Of a stretch of DNA of 64,000 bases, positions 1 through 9,033 are shown in pieces. The notes below the pieces were generated by a model that saw nothing but the letters and a program-made list of their open reading frames with translations, was not told where the DNA came from and ran no database searches. The first letter of the stretch is position 1; every line of letters begins with the position of its first letter. Origin of the DNA: an uncultured Eubacterium sp. (GTDB lineage Bacteria > Bacillota > Clostridia > Lachnospirales > Lachnospiraceae); contig USBB01000004.1 in assembly GCA_900552795.1 (NCBI GenBank), positions 49,239-113,238 of the forward strand. Reading direction: 5' to 3'. Both the position numbers and the translations under genes were made by a program.

Positions 1-2
1 AT

Positions 3-1103
3 AAAAAATCCTCAAAGCTTCTTGTAAATAACATGTGTATGTTAATTGTTATAGGCTTTATAATGATTGCACGATTAAATTTCGATAAGTGTATCAAACA
101 GTTCTTAATTACAGTCTGCGGTACTGTTTTATCATTCTTTGTTCCGTGGATGTTAAAGAAATTTAAGATGTTAAGAAATTTAGGGTGGCTGTACTGTATA
201 GCAGGGGTTGTGCTTCTTACTGTTGTTTTGTTTGGAAATAAAGTCTATGGTGCCAATCTTGTTTTGACGATAGGCCCGATATCGGTGCAGCCGGCAGAAT
301 TTGTAAAAATTCTTTTTGTGCTTTTTGTGGCATCAATGTACAATAAGTCTACTACATTTAAGCAGACTGTACTTGTTACGATTTTAGCGGCAGCACATGT
401 AATAATACTTGTTTTATCAACAGACCTTGGAGCCGCACTTATATTCTTTGTTGTATATCTTGCAATGCTTTATATTGCGACAAAGAAAGTATGGTATATA
501 GCGGCAGGAATAGGGGCAGGAAGTGCTGCTTCAGTAGCTGCATACCATTTGTTTTATCATGTAAAACAGCGTGTGCTCATATGGCGAAATCCTTGGGCAA
601 CGATTGATACTTCGGGATATCAGATTTGCCAGTCGCTTTTTGCGATAGGAATGGGATCATGGTTTGGATATGGATTAGGACAGGGAATGCCTGAAAAAAT
701 TCCGGTAGCGGAAAAAGATTTTATGTTTTCTGCAATAACGGAAGAATTTGGTATTATTTTTGCAATAAGTCTTATTCTTATATGTCTGGACAACCTTATA
801 ATTATGATGAAAATTGCATCAAGGTGCAATACATTATTTTACAGGCTTGTGGCTGTAGGCCTCGGAGTTACATACGGTTTTCAGGTGTTTCTTACTATAG
901 GCGGAGCAATTAAGCTTGTGCCTATGACTGGAGTTACACTTCCGTTTGTGAGCTACGGAGGAAGCTCAATACTAAGCTCGCTTATAGTATTTGCACTTAT
1001 TAACGGTATGTATAATATGAGACAAAATGAGGTTTTATCAAATGAAGCAACAGGAAAGAAAAAGAGAAAAACAACCAAAACAACAAAAAAGGCAAAAGAA
1101 TGA
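3..1103 (+). CDS. FtsW/RodA/SpoVE family SEDS glycosyltransferase, 5' end outside window
   Basis: Membrane peptidoglycan glycosyltransferase of the SEDS family, which polymerises lipid II together with a class B PBP. The reading frame is open back to base 3 without a stop, so the true start lies upstream; the ATG at 33 is internal. At least eight hydrophobic segments are visible. The conserved late motifs are present: a GxGxGxxxK-like loop followed by an EEFG stretch, and PFVSYGGSS at about residues 304-312 counted from the base-33 ATG. The tail is Lys/Thr rich. It overlaps the next gene, a class B PBP, which is the usual SEDS-PBP pairing. The tandem pair resembles the rodA-pbpA pair of actinobacteria. 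Whether it serves elongation, division or sporulation is not decided by sequence. Confidence 0.9.
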   Translation, partial: KKSSKLLVNNMCMLIVIGFIMIARLNFDKCIKQFLITVCGTVLSFFVPWMLKKFKMLRNLGWLYCIAGVVLLTVVLFGNKVYGANLVLTIGPISVQPAEFVKILFVLFVASMYNKSTTFKQTVLVTILAAAHVIILVLSTDLGAALIFFVVYLAMLYIATKKVWYIAAGIGAGSAASVAAYHLFYHVKQRVLIWRNPWATIDTSGYQICQSLFAIGMGSWFGYGLGQGMPEKIPVAEKDFMFSAITEEFGIIFAISLILICLDNLIIMMKIASRCNTLFYRLVAVGLGVTYGFQVFLTIGGAIKLVPMTGVTLPFVSYGGSSILSSLIVFALINGMYNMRQNEVLSNEATGKKKRKTTKTTKKAKE

Positions 1104-2523
1104 TATATATGAAAATAAACAAAAAGGTCTTCGCAATAAAGAAACAAATATGATATCAATATTCTTTATCGGATTGTTTCTTATTATGGGAGCTTACCTT
1201 GTTTATTTTAATGTGTCGGTTGCACCGAATGTTATAAATAATCCGTACAATAAAAGAATAGACAACCAGTCAAAAAAGATTATAAGAGGCGATATTCTTG
1301 CGGCTGACGGTTCAGTCATTGCAACTACAAAGGTCGATGATGACGGAAATGAGAAGAGATTTTATCCGTATGATGCGTTGTTTTCACAGGTTATCGGGCT
1401 TACAAATGCAAAAACAGGCATAGAAGGTCTTGCAAACTACGAGCTGTTAAGCAGAAACGACGACTTTATACAGCAGATTATTGATGATTTAAGTGAGGAA
1501 AAGACTGTCGGAAATACAGTTGTGACAACGCTTGACCCCAAACTTCAAAAAGCGGCATATGACGCAATAGGAAGTGCAAAAGGCGCGGTTATATGTATGG
1601 AACCGTCTACAGGAAAGGTTCTTGCGATGGTCTCAAAACCTGATTATAATCCGAATAAAGCAATTACTGATTACAATTCATGGCTTGAACTTGACAGTGC
1701 TGATTCTGTTCTGTTAAACAGGGCGACACAGGGGTTATATCCTCCGGGTTCAACATTTAAGATTCTTACTGCACTTGAATACGTCAGAGAAAATTCTGAT
1801 TTTAATGAATATACTTACGAATGTAGCGGAAGTGCCTATGCGGAGGGAGGAACTACAATACCATGCAACAATAATAAAAAGCATGGTACCGAAAATTTAA
1901 AGGATGCATTTGCATATTCATGTAACTCGGCATTTTCAAGTATAGGTTTATCTTTAAACAAAAAGAGTTTTCGTGAACTATGTGAAAAATTCCAGTTTAA
2001 CAGAAATCTTGAAATTGGAATAGAGTCAAATCCAAGCAGTTTTGTGGCTGATGAAAATTCGGGTGTAAGCGAAATGCAGGAAACATCTATAGGCCAGGGA
2101 AGAACCATGATTACGCCTATTCATAATCTTATGATTGCTGCTGCGGTTGCAAATGGCGGAACTATGATGAAGCCTTATTTTATAACAGAGGTTAAGGACA
2201 GCTACGGTAATGTGTTAAAAGAATATGCACCATCTGCCAAAGCTGATGTAATATCTTTGCAGGAAGCGAATATTATTAAAGAGTACATGCGTGCTGTAAC
2301 TGAATATGGTACAGGAAGTTCGTTTTATAACGTTTCATATGATGCAGCAGGAAAAACCGGAACTGCACAGTATGGAGACGGTAAAAATGCACATATGTGG
2401 TTTACGGGATTTGCACCATACGATAATCCTGAAATTACAGTATGTGTAATTCTTGAAGGCGGCAGTAGCTCTAAAAGTGCACAGCAGGTTGCAAAAAAGG
2501 TATTTGATAAATATTTCGAATAG
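1042..2523 (+). CDS. pbpA: Class B penicillin-binding protein (transpeptidase), PbpA-like
   Basis: D,D-transpeptidase that cross-links peptidoglycan on the outer face of the membrane. A basic N-terminal cytoplasmic stretch is followed by one membrane anchor (about residues 37-57), then the transpeptidase domain. Catalytic motifs are S237-T-F-K240, S293-C-N and K438-T-G. At about 493 aa it matches the short PbpA type rather than the longer PBP2/FtsI type. An ATG at 1027 is also in frame, but TGAGG at 1028-1032 lies nine bases before the ATG at 1042, so I prefer 1042. The gene overlaps the upstream SEDS gene by about 60 bases, so the two are probably translationally coupled partners. Confidence 0.9.
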   Translation: MKQQERKREKQPKQQKRQKNDIYENKQKGLRNKETNMISIFFIGLFLIMGAYLVYFNVSVAPNVINNPYNKRIDNQSKKIIRGDILAADGSVIATTKVDDDGNEKRFYPYDALFSQVIGLTNAKTGIEGLANYELLSRNDDFIQQIIDDLSEEKTVGNTVVTTLDPKLQKAAYDAIGSAKGAVICMEPSTGKVLAMVSKPDYNPNKAITDYNSWLELDSADSVLLNRATQGLYPPGSTFKILTALEYVRENSDFNEYTYECSGSAYAEGGTTIPCNNNKKHGTENLKDAFAYSCNSAFSSIGLSLNKKSFRELCEKFQFNRNLEIGIESNPSSFVADENSGVSEMQETSIGQGRTMITPIHNLMIAAAVANGGTMMKPYFITEVKDSYGNVLKEYAPSAKADVISLQEANIIKEYMRAVTEYGTGSSFYNVSYDAAGKTGTAQYGDGKNAHMWFTGFAPYDNPEITVCVILEGGSSSKSAQQVAKKVFDKYFE

Positions 2524-2620
2524 TTTAATAAATATCCAATTTAAAGGTTGCCAAAGGTTGAAACAGAAGTGTATAATTAATCTTGAAGAGGACACACCCC
2601 TAAATACAGGAGGAATTGCA

Positions 2621-3058
2621 ATGATTGAAGCAACAAGCTGTGGTGGTGTGGTGATATTTAGAGGCAAAGTACTTGTTTTGTACAAAAAATATAAAACCAA
2701 GTATGAAGGCTGGGTGCTGCCGAAGGGAACGGTTGAGCAAGGGGAGGCACATGAAGATACCGCCATCAGAGAAGTGAGAGAAGAAAGCGGAGCAAAAGCC
2801 GCTATTGTGGATTATATCGGCTCTACAAGCTATACGTTTAGTACCAGAAAGGATACTGTAAACAAGACGGTATATTGGTATTTAATGAGTGCTGACAGTT
2901 ATTATAATAAGCCGCAAAGGGAGGAGTTTTTTGAGGACTCCGGTTTTTATAAATATCATGAAGCTTATCATCTGCTGAAATTTTTAAATGAGAAGCAGAT
3001 ACTTGAAAAGGCGTTTGAAAAATATAATTTAATGAAACATCAGGGGATTATAAAATGA
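2621..3058 (+). CDS. NUDIX hydrolase
   Basis: A 145-aa NUDIX domain protein. The Nudix box is clear: GTVEQGE, then REVREESGA, matching Gx5Ex7REUXEExGU. NUDIX enzymes hydrolyse nucleoside diphosphates linked to another moiety; the substrate cannot be read from the sequence. The frame is open much further upstream (to 2453, inside the PBP gene), but AGGAGG at 2608-2613 is seven bases before the ATG at 2621 and the protein there starts directly with the fold. The stop overlaps the next start (ATGA, 3055-3058), so it is probably co-translated with the lytic transglycosylase gene. Confidence 0.88.
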   Translation: MIEATSCGGVVIFRGKVLVLYKKYKTKYEGWVLPKGTVEQGEAHEDTAIREVREESGAKAAIVDYIGSTSYTFSTRKDTVNKTVYWYLMSADSYYNKPQREEFFEDSGFYKYHEAYHLLKFLNEKQILEKAFEKYNLMKHQGIIK

Positions 3059-4011
3059 ATTTTGTTGAGCACATAAACCTACTTGACGGTAATAAATATC
3101 TTGTGGCAAATACAGTTTCCGATAATTCCGATAAAGTTACTGTCAATTTTAACGACTATCTAAAAAAGAACAGTCAAGACATAAAATATGAAGATATATT
3201 CAATCAGGTTAGTGCGCAGACCGGTGTGAGCGCACAACTGTTAAAGGCAGTTGCGCAGGCTGAATCGGGTTGCCGCAGTGATGCGGTTTCAAGCTGCGGT
3301 GCAGTAGGCGTTATGCAGCTTATGCCTGCAACTGCAAAAGCGTATGGAGTAACAGACCCGTTTGACGCCTACGAAAATATATCAGGAGGAGCAAAGCTTC
3401 TTTCGGATTTACTTGAAAAGTATAACGGAAATGTTACTTTGAGTCTCGCAGCATATAATGCAGGCAGTGGTAATGTGAGCAAGTACGGTGGTGTTCCGCC
3501 ATTTAAAGAAACAATTAATTATATAGATAAAATAAACAAACTTCTTTCTAACGCACTGGATAATGACAGCACCACAATTGAGGGCGCACAGCCTACACAG
3601 GGTATTTTTATATCTGATGCAGATGATTCGGTTGACTGGCCTGATATTCAGCTTTCTCAGAATATTTTGGAAAAATCGTTACAGCTGTCAGCTAAATCTG
3701 ATAATTTCAGTTATAATGAACTATTGTTAAAGCGTATATATGAAACTATTATGGCTGTTGATGCAGAAGATCAAAATAAAACAGGTAACACAGATGTCAT
3801 AAATGGTGTGGTTACTGCGGAAGAAATAAGTTATAATAACAATACACAGACAAGTGCGGATAATTATATTGATGCTTCATGGGTCAGCTCGTTTGTTATG
3901 CCTGCGACTGCACATGCTATAGATTCAATAATAAAAAGCAGTCCTCAAAGTTTATATGAGGCACAGGCATATGCTGTCAGTCCATTGATAGCTCAATTGA
4001 AAGATATATAA
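3055..4011 (+). CDS. Lytic transglycosylase (SLT domain), no signal peptide seen
   Basis: Family 1 lytic transglycosylase-like protein (318 aa), expected to cleave the MurNAc-GlcNAc bond with formation of 1,6-anhydroMurNAc. The SLT domain lies at about residues 45-165: the catalytic Glu is in AESG, followed by GAVGVMQLMPATA and LSLAAYNAGSGNV. I see no hydrophobic N-terminal signal, only a polar segment before the domain. The C-terminal 150 residues are low in recognisable features and rich in Asn, Asp and Ser. It overlaps the NUDIX gene by four bases and follows the SEDS-PBP pair, which fits a wall-remodelling job. How it reaches the wall is unclear. Confidence 0.85.
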   Translation: MNFVEHINLLDGNKYLVANTVSDNSDKVTVNFNDYLKKNSQDIKYEDIFNQVSAQTGVSAQLLKAVAQAESGCRSDAVSSCGAVGVMQLMPATAKAYGVTDPFDAYENISGGAKLLSDLLEKYNGNVTLSLAAYNAGSGNVSKYGGVPPFKETINYIDKINKLLSNALDNDSTTIEGAQPTQGIFISDADDSVDWPDIQLSQNILEKSLQLSAKSDNFSYNELLLKRIYETIMAVDAEDQNKTGNTDVINGVVTAEEISYNNNTQTSADNYIDASWVSSFVMPATAHAIDSIIKSSPQSLYEAQAYAVSPLIAQLKDI

Positions 4012-4080
4012 ATAAAAAAGCGAGAGGGGAATAGCGTGATATTTTTACTCTATTCAGAAAACGCGGAAATGGAGAGGATT

Positions 4081-4401
4081 ATGAAAGAAAGAATTAAAGT
4101 TTATCTGTACAATAAAACTATAAAGGAAATCGATATGAGTGACTTTTCTTCTATTACAGAAGATACATTCGCTTATCATAAGGACATTGTAAAAGTTATA
4201 TTTCCTGAAGGTGTTGAATTTATAGGAAACAACGCTTTTGAGAACTGTACTCGTCTTGAAGAGGTTGTGTGTCCGTCAACTTTGAAAAGCATCGGGAAAG
4301 AGGCGTTTCTTGGATGTATTAACTTATCCAGGATTAATTATGGAAGTGATGTGTCTGTCGCTCCGAATGCATTTAAGGGCTGTTTAAAGCTTGCACAGTA
4401 A
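4081..4401 (+). CDS. Small leucine-rich-repeat (BspA/LRR_5-like) protein
   Basis: A 106-aa protein made of about three LRR_5 units: consecutive strands with the spacing IxxNAFxxCxxLxxVxxPxxLxxIGxxAFxGC, as in BspA-type repeats. No signal peptide or anchor is seen, so it may be cytoplasmic. The frame can start at a GTG at 4036, but the GGAGAGG at 4071-4077 before ATG 4081 looks like the AATGGAGA-type ribosome site used throughout this window. A terminator follows at 4446. It may be a short regulator or binding module; I cannot name a function. Confidence 0.7.
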   Translation: MKERIKVYLYNKTIKEIDMSDFSSITEDTFAYHKDIVKVIFPEGVEFIGNNAFENCTRLEEVVCPSTLKSIGKEAFLGCINLSRINYGSDVSVAPNAFKGCLKLAQ

Positions 4402-4445
4402 TTTATACATATATTTAAATATTTTTTGTATTATTTAAAATATCC

Positions 4446-4488
4446 GGCAAAGGATAACCTTTAACAGGGGACCTTTGCCTTTTGTTTT
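4446..4488 (+). terminator. Rho-independent terminator after the LRR gene
   Basis: An 8-bp inverted repeat (GGCAAAGG at 4446-4453, CCTTTGCC at 4472-4479) is followed by TTTTGTTTT. It separates the cell-wall cluster from lysA. Confidence 0.75.
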
Positions 4489-4502
4489 GTGCTTATACTC
4501 AC

Positions 4503-4531
4503 TTGACAAAAATCATGTTGTAATATACATT
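4503..4531 (+). promoter_or_regulatory. Sigma-A-type promoter for lysA
   Basis: TTGACA at 4503-4508 is a perfect -35. The -10 is less clear: TATACA or TACATT at 4524-4531, giving a 15-17 base spacer. No lysine riboswitch or T-box is present in the 45-base leader. Confidence 0.55.
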
Positions 4532-4577
4532 TTTAGCAGTGGAAATTGAAAACGTAAATGAGGAAGGAGCTTAATTT

Positions 4578-5858
4578 ATGAGCGAAAAAACGACATTTGT
4601 CACATTAGAAAAGTTAAAGGAAATTGATACAAAATTTCCTACACCTTATCATCTATATGATGAAAAGGGTATCAGAGATAATGCAAAGCGTTTAAAGGAC
4701 GCATTTTCATGGAATAAAGGATATAGAGAATATTTTGCTGTAAAAGCGACACCAAATCCGTATATTCTTAATATTTTAAGGGATTATGGCTGCGGAGTTG
4801 ATTGTGCATCTATGACTGAGCTTATGATGGCAGAGGCTTTAAACTATGAGCCTGATGAAATAATGTTTTCTTCAAATGATACACCGGCTGAAGAATTTGT
4901 ATATGCTGATAAAATAGGCGCAACAATTAATCTTGATGATTTTACGCATATTGAATTTCTTGATAAGGTACTTGATGGTAAATTCCCTGAAAAAATAAGC
5001 TGCAGATATAATCCCGGCGGATTTTTTAAGCTCGGAACATCGATTATGGATAATCCGGGAGATGCCAAGTATGGTATGACTCATGACCAGATTATAGAGG
5101 CATTTAAGATATTAAAGTCAAAAGGTGTTAAATATTTTGGCATTCACTCATTTCTTGCAAGCAACACTGTTACAAACGAATATTATCCGGCTCTTGCAAA
5201 GATTTTATTTGAACTTGCAGTTGAATTAAGGGACAAGACCGGAGCAGATATTAAATTTATTAACCTTTCAGGAGGAATAGGTGTTCCGTATAAGCCTGAT
5301 CAGGAGGCAAATGACATTGCTGTTATAGGTGAAAACGTTCATAAGGTTTATGATGAGGTACTCACGAAAGCCGGAATGGGAGATGTTGCTATTTACACAG
5401 AGCTTGGAAGATTTATGCTTGCTCCATACGGCTGCCTTGTGACAAAAGCAATACATGAAAAGCATACTCATAAGGAGTATATAGGAGTTGACGCATGTGC
5501 GGTTAACCTCATGAGGCCTGCAATATATGGTGCTTATCATCATATTACTGTTGCCGGAAAGGAAAATGCACCATGCGACCACAAATATGATATAACAGGT
5601 TCTCTTTGTGAAAATAATGATAAATTTGCAATTGACAGAATGCTGCCTAAAATTGATATGGGAGATTATCTTATTATTCATGACACAGGAGCACATGGAT
5701 TTTCGATGGGTTACAACTACAATGGCAAGTTAAAGTCAGCTGAGCTTCTGCTTAAAGAAGACGGAACTGTGCAGATGATAAGACGTGCAGAAACACCGAA
5801 GGATTATTTTGCAACATTCGATTTTTGCAATATTTTTGACAAATTAGAATTAAAATAA
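4578..5858 (+). CDS. lysA: Diaminopimelate decarboxylase
   Basis: PLP enzyme of fold type III that decarboxylates meso-diaminopimelate to L-lysine, the last step of lysine synthesis. The N-terminal alanine-racemase-like barrel carries the PLP lysine at K56 in FAVKATPNP. The glycine-rich phosphate site is NLSGGIGVPY. The C-terminal sheet domain has the substrate/PLP motif around ITGSLCEN and HDTGAHGFSMGYNYNG. Length (426 aa) is typical. AGGAAGGAG lies before the ATG. It appears to be transcribed from its own promoter with no other lysine gene nearby. DAP is also the wall cross-linking amino acid, but the neighbours here do not show a direct link. Confidence 0.92.
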   Translation: MSEKTTFVTLEKLKEIDTKFPTPYHLYDEKGIRDNAKRLKDAFSWNKGYREYFAVKATPNPYILNILRDYGCGVDCASMTELMMAEALNYEPDEIMFSSNDTPAEEFVYADKIGATINLDDFTHIEFLDKVLDGKFPEKISCRYNPGGFFKLGTSIMDNPGDAKYGMTHDQIIEAFKILKSKGVKYFGIHSFLASNTVTNEYYPALAKILFELAVELRDKTGADIKFINLSGGIGVPYKPDQEANDIAVIGENVHKVYDEVLTKAGMGDVAIYTELGRFMLAPYGCLVTKAIHEKHTHKEYIGVDACAVNLMRPAIYGAYHHITVAGKENAPCDHKYDITGSLCENNDKFAIDRMLPKIDMGDYLIIHDTGAHGFSMGYNYNGKLKSAELLLKEDGTVQMIRRAETPKDYFATFDFCNIFDKLELK

Positions 5859-5901
5859 AAATTGTGATAAAAAATTAATTGGATAAGGAGACAGTATTTT
5901 T

Positions 5902-7290
5902 ATGCAGGATTTGAATTATATTTCAAAACAGATAAGCAAGGGCAAAAATCTTGATATAAATCTTGTGAAATATGGAACAGGTATGTCTTCAATGTACAAT
6001 ACATTAAGTTATATCAAATTGTCTATGAATTATTATACGGTTTATGACATGCAAAGAGATAATGTATGTATGGAGCCGGAATATATTGCAAAGTTAGATG
6101 ATGTTCATAAACTTATAGGCAGTCTTTTGGACGGAAATACTGATATCACTGATAAAATTGAACAGCTTAGAAATGAAATAATTGACATTATGGAAGTTGT
6201 GACAGATTACGTTGATAAATTAAGGATTTATGAATATGTTCTTAATCGTATAGAGTACAGATTTAAAGACTGTGACTTTGATGATGAATATTATTCTACT
6301 TATTTTACAAATGATTTAATACATTACATTCTTTCTGATAAGGATAATGTTGTTATTCACAGCAAGATTGCGGAGGTTATAGAACAGCTTCCTATGCGTC
6401 TTTCTCGCTCTAAGTTCTATGAGCATTTAAAAGATGCTTTTACGCTCTATCACGGTGCTCAAAAGAAAACAATTGACGATTATGTATATTCATTAAAAAC
6501 GTCTGCAGGGCTTGGAAAGACCAAACAGGAAAATAAATTATTTGAACAGATGAACGATATTTTAAATACTCTGTCAAATGCCGATTATTCTGATATTTCG
6601 GAAAGTGATTTTAAAAGACTTTCGGATGCATTATATCTGGGAATTGAAAAAATGACTTCGTGTGCGGATTCATTTGTGCTTCTTACACAGGTTATAAATG
6701 ATTTATATACTATATCTTTAACAAATCAGTCATCACTTGATAATATCGAAGAGACTGAAACTGCCAAGTATGTGATTAAAGCTGTGTATGATGCATACAA
6801 AACAGATACTTTGATTGATGAAGCAATTATCGAAAAATTTGTTTTTTTTGAGGGAAAGCAGGAAAAAATCCTTATGTCAATAAGTCAGAGCGATTTTGCA
6901 ATAGATATGGCCATTTCGACATATGAGGAAGCTTTGAGGCAGTTTGATTTATATGACACATTTAAAAAGCTTGCCTGTGCCATTAAATTGCAGTCTGGCA
7001 GCGATTTTGTACTTTTAGATGAGAATGAGGATGATATGCTTGTGCCTGACGATTCATATGCCGATAAGGCTTGTGAGAAACTGATAAACACATTGGATGA
7101 AGCATTTAAAGCAATGGCACAGCCTGTAAGACGAGCTGTAATGGCAACAATTCTTTCACAGCTACCGGTATTTTTTAGTAATACACAGGAAATACAGCAA
7201 TATATAAACACTTCACTTATGCAGTGTTCTGACAAGGCAGAGCAGGCGGCTGTTGTTGAAGTTTTAAGAATTATAATGTCAGATAATTAG
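5902..7290 (+). CDS. Unknown 462-aa acidic helical protein
   Basis: I do not recognise this protein. It has no signal peptide, no membrane segment and no motif I can name. Composition is rich in Asp, Glu, Ile and Leu, with long stretches predicted by eye as alpha-helical, and a Tyr-rich region at about residues 35-55 and 120-145. AAGGAGA precedes the ATG. It sits between lysA and a run of two further genes ahead of the DUF2953/gerW pair. Absence of low-complexity sequence and normal codon use argue for a genuine, family-specific gene. It could be a scaffold-like protein, but that is a guess. Confidence 0.7.
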   Translation: MQDLNYISKQISKGKNLDINLVKYGTGMSSMYNTLSYIKLSMNYYTVYDMQRDNVCMEPEYIAKLDDVHKLIGSLLDGNTDITDKIEQLRNEIIDIMEVVTDYVDKLRIYEYVLNRIEYRFKDCDFDDEYYSTYFTNDLIHYILSDKDNVVIHSKIAEVIEQLPMRLSRSKFYEHLKDAFTLYHGAQKKTIDDYVYSLKTSAGLGKTKQENKLFEQMNDILNTLSNADYSDISESDFKRLSDALYLGIEKMTSCADSFVLLTQVINDLYTISLTNQSSLDNIEETETAKYVIKAVYDAYKTDTLIDEAIIEKFVFFEGKQEKILMSISQSDFAIDMAISTYEEALRQFDLYDTFKKLACAIKLQSGSDFVLLDENEDDMLVPDDSYADKACEKLINTLDEAFKAMAQPVRRAVMATILSQLPVFFSNTQEIQQYINTSLMQCSDKAEQAAVVEVLRIIMSDN

Positions 7291-7338
7291 TAATCCTAAT
7301 TTTATTAAGTATTAAAGAAATGATATGCGGGTTTAGTT

Positions 7339-7668
7339 ATGAAATGGTATAAAAATTTATATATGGGTGATAATGCTAAAAAAGAAAAATATAAAGTTTT
7401 CGGACACATTGTCAAGGAACGTTTCCAAAAGGATACGTTTCTGATAATACTGTCCCGCAGCAGCGGCAATCTGCTTGAAATTGTAAATTCCAATTTTATT
7501 TTTCAGCCGCATTTTAAAAAGAAATCCGTAAAATCAAAAATTTATGTAGTAGGTCTTGCAAAGGGCAGAGAGGAAGCACTTGAGCTTGTGCGTGTTATTA
7601 TTGATGATGTTTACCAGAATACAGCTGCTTTCAATATCAGAGAATATTTGCATTTTGGAAACCGTTAG
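7339..7668 (+). CDS. Unknown 109-aa protein
   Basis: A small basic protein (109 aa) with no membrane segment. The pattern of short strands and helices (FLIILSRSSGNLLEIV, then a Lys-rich loop, then KIYVVGLAKGREEALELVRVII) suggests a compact alpha/beta fold. No family is recognised. The ribosome site is weak. The gene ends 12 bases before the DUF2953 gene start, so the two are probably one transcript leading into gerW. Function unknown. Confidence 0.7.
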   Translation: MKWYKNLYMGDNAKKEKYKVFGHIVKERFQKDTFLIILSRSSGNLLEIVNSNFIFQPHFKKKSVKSKIYVVGLAKGREEALELVRVIIDDVYQNTAAFNIREYLHFGNR

Positions 7669-7680
7669 GAGAGAGTGTGG

Positions 7681-8565
7681 ATGCTTAATATTTTATTGCT
7701 AATATTAAAGATTGCGGGAATATTAATCTTGTCTGTCATAGGACTTATTTTACTTTTACTTTTTTTTATAATGTTTGTTCCTGTCCGGTACAGCGTATCT
7801 GCAAAATATTATCAAAAAGTGCCTTATGCCAGACTTAAGATTTCATGGCTGCTTAATCTGCTTAAGGTTCAGGCTGTTTATAATAAAGAATTTAAAGCTG
7901 ACGTGCGGCTGCTTGGGTTCAGATTGTATCCAAAAAAGGGCGGCAGCGATACGAAATCTGTAGATGACAGAGAGTATAAGGCAGAAAATAAGAAGTCAGA
8001 ACTTAATAATACAAAATCAATTGAGGCGCAATCAAATAAGATTGAAGCTGATAAGTTTAAACCAAATGAGGCAGCATCACATGATGAAGCACAAAAAGAA
8101 CATAAGGAACACAAAAAATCATTTATAAGAAGAGCTGCTGATGCCATACGTTCATTTATAAATCGTGTAATTGATTTTTTTAGAAATTTAAAGGAAAAGA
8201 AAGACGATTTAAAAGAAAAGGTAAACAATATCTTAAAAATAGTAAATGACCCTGAAAACAGGAAAATGGCTGAACAGTTTCTAAATATATTAAAGAATTT
8301 ACTTAAACATATAAAGCCGAGAAAATTTGACGCATACGTTCATTATGGCTTTGAGGATATAGAAACAACAGGTAAAGTGTCAATGTATGCTGCTGTTTTA
8401 TATGGCCTTATCGGGGCTGATATAAAAATATATCCTGACTTTGAACAGCAGATTTTCGAAGGAGAAGTATTCTTAAAAGGTCATGTAAGACTTTTTTGGC
8501 TTGTTATTGCAGCTATGAAAGTGTATACTAATAAACAGTTTAAAAAATTGTTTTTAAAAAAATAA
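7681..8565 (+). CDS. DUF2953 membrane protein (YtfI-like)
   Basis: A 294-aa protein with an N-terminal membrane helix (about residues 2-32), a strand-rich region ending in LLGFRLYP, a long Lys/Glu/Asn-rich middle (about 80-190, likely coiled or disordered), and a C-terminal part with HYGFEDIETTGKVSMYAAVLYGL. This is the DUF2953 arrangement seen next to gerW (ytfI-ytfJ in Bacillus subtilis). A GTG at 7675 is also in frame, but AGGAGA at 7667-7672 is better spaced for the ATG at 7681. The neighbour suggests a sporulation-related role; activity is unknown. Confidence 0.8.
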   Translation: MLNILLLILKIAGILILSVIGLILLLLFFIMFVPVRYSVSAKYYQKVPYARLKISWLLNLLKVQAVYNKEFKADVRLLGFRLYPKKGGSDTKSVDDREYKAENKKSELNNTKSIEAQSNKIEADKFKPNEAASHDEAQKEHKEHKKSFIRRAADAIRSFINRVIDFFRNLKEKKDDLKEKVNNILKIVNDPENRKMAEQFLNILKNLLKHIKPRKFDAYVHYGFEDIETTGKVSMYAAVLYGLIGADIKIYPDFEQQIFEGEVFLKGHVRLFWLVIAAMKVYTNKQFKKLFLKK

Positions 8566-8580
8566 CGGAGGTTTTTAAAT

Positions 8581-8979
8581 ATGGCAGATAATAATTTTGA
8601 AGCTACAGTGGCATCTTTATTTAAGGGGATGGATTCATTTATTTCAGCTAAGACAGTTGTAGGTGATGCCGTTACTGTAAAGGATACTATTATTTTACCT
8701 TTGGTTGACGTATCATTTGGTGTCGGAGCCGGTGCATTTGCAAAGGACAGCAAAAATGGTGCAGGCGGGGCCATGACAGGGAAGGTTTCACCAAGCGCAG
8801 TTCTGGTTATACAAAATGGTGCAACAAAGCTTGTAAATATTAAAAATCAGGATACTGTAACAAAAATTCTTGATATGGTTCCTGATGTGATTGATAAGAT
8901 TACAGGAAAAAGTTCAGTTGTTGAGTGCGACAGTGAAATTGATGATGCTATAGATGCAGCTGCAAAGGATTGTGAATAA
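8581..8979 (+). CDS. gerW: GerW/YtfJ family spore protein
   Basis: A 132-aa cytosolic protein of the GerW (YtfJ) family. Visible family features are VGDAVTVKDTIILPLVDVSFGVGAG, a Gly-rich turn (KNGAGGAMTGKVSPSAVLVI) and the C-terminal LDMVPDVIDKI. In B. subtilis GerW is made in the forespore and is needed for full germination. GGAGG is ten bases before the ATG. It lies 15 bases after the DUF2953 gene and is followed by a tiny membrane protein gene, so the three probably form one unit. Confidence 0.88.
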   Translation: MADNNFEATVASLFKGMDSFISAKTVVGDAVTVKDTIILPLVDVSFGVGAGAFAKDSKNGAGGAMTGKVSPSAVLVIQNGATKLVNIKNQDTVTKILDMVPDVIDKITGKSSVVECDSEIDDAIDAAAKDCE

Positions 8980-9033
8980 TTTTATAACAGATGAATATTA
9001 TATCTTAAGAAAATAAATTGCAGGCGTATATAT

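Noticed and set aside
4489..4577. Lysine riboswitch before lysA
   Set aside because: The leader after the promoter is only about 45 bases, far too short, and has no such structure.
5268..5696. Minus-strand open frame inside lysA
   Set aside because: It is a shadow of a clear conserved gene on the other strand, with Cys/Ile/Ser-rich composition and no ribosome site.
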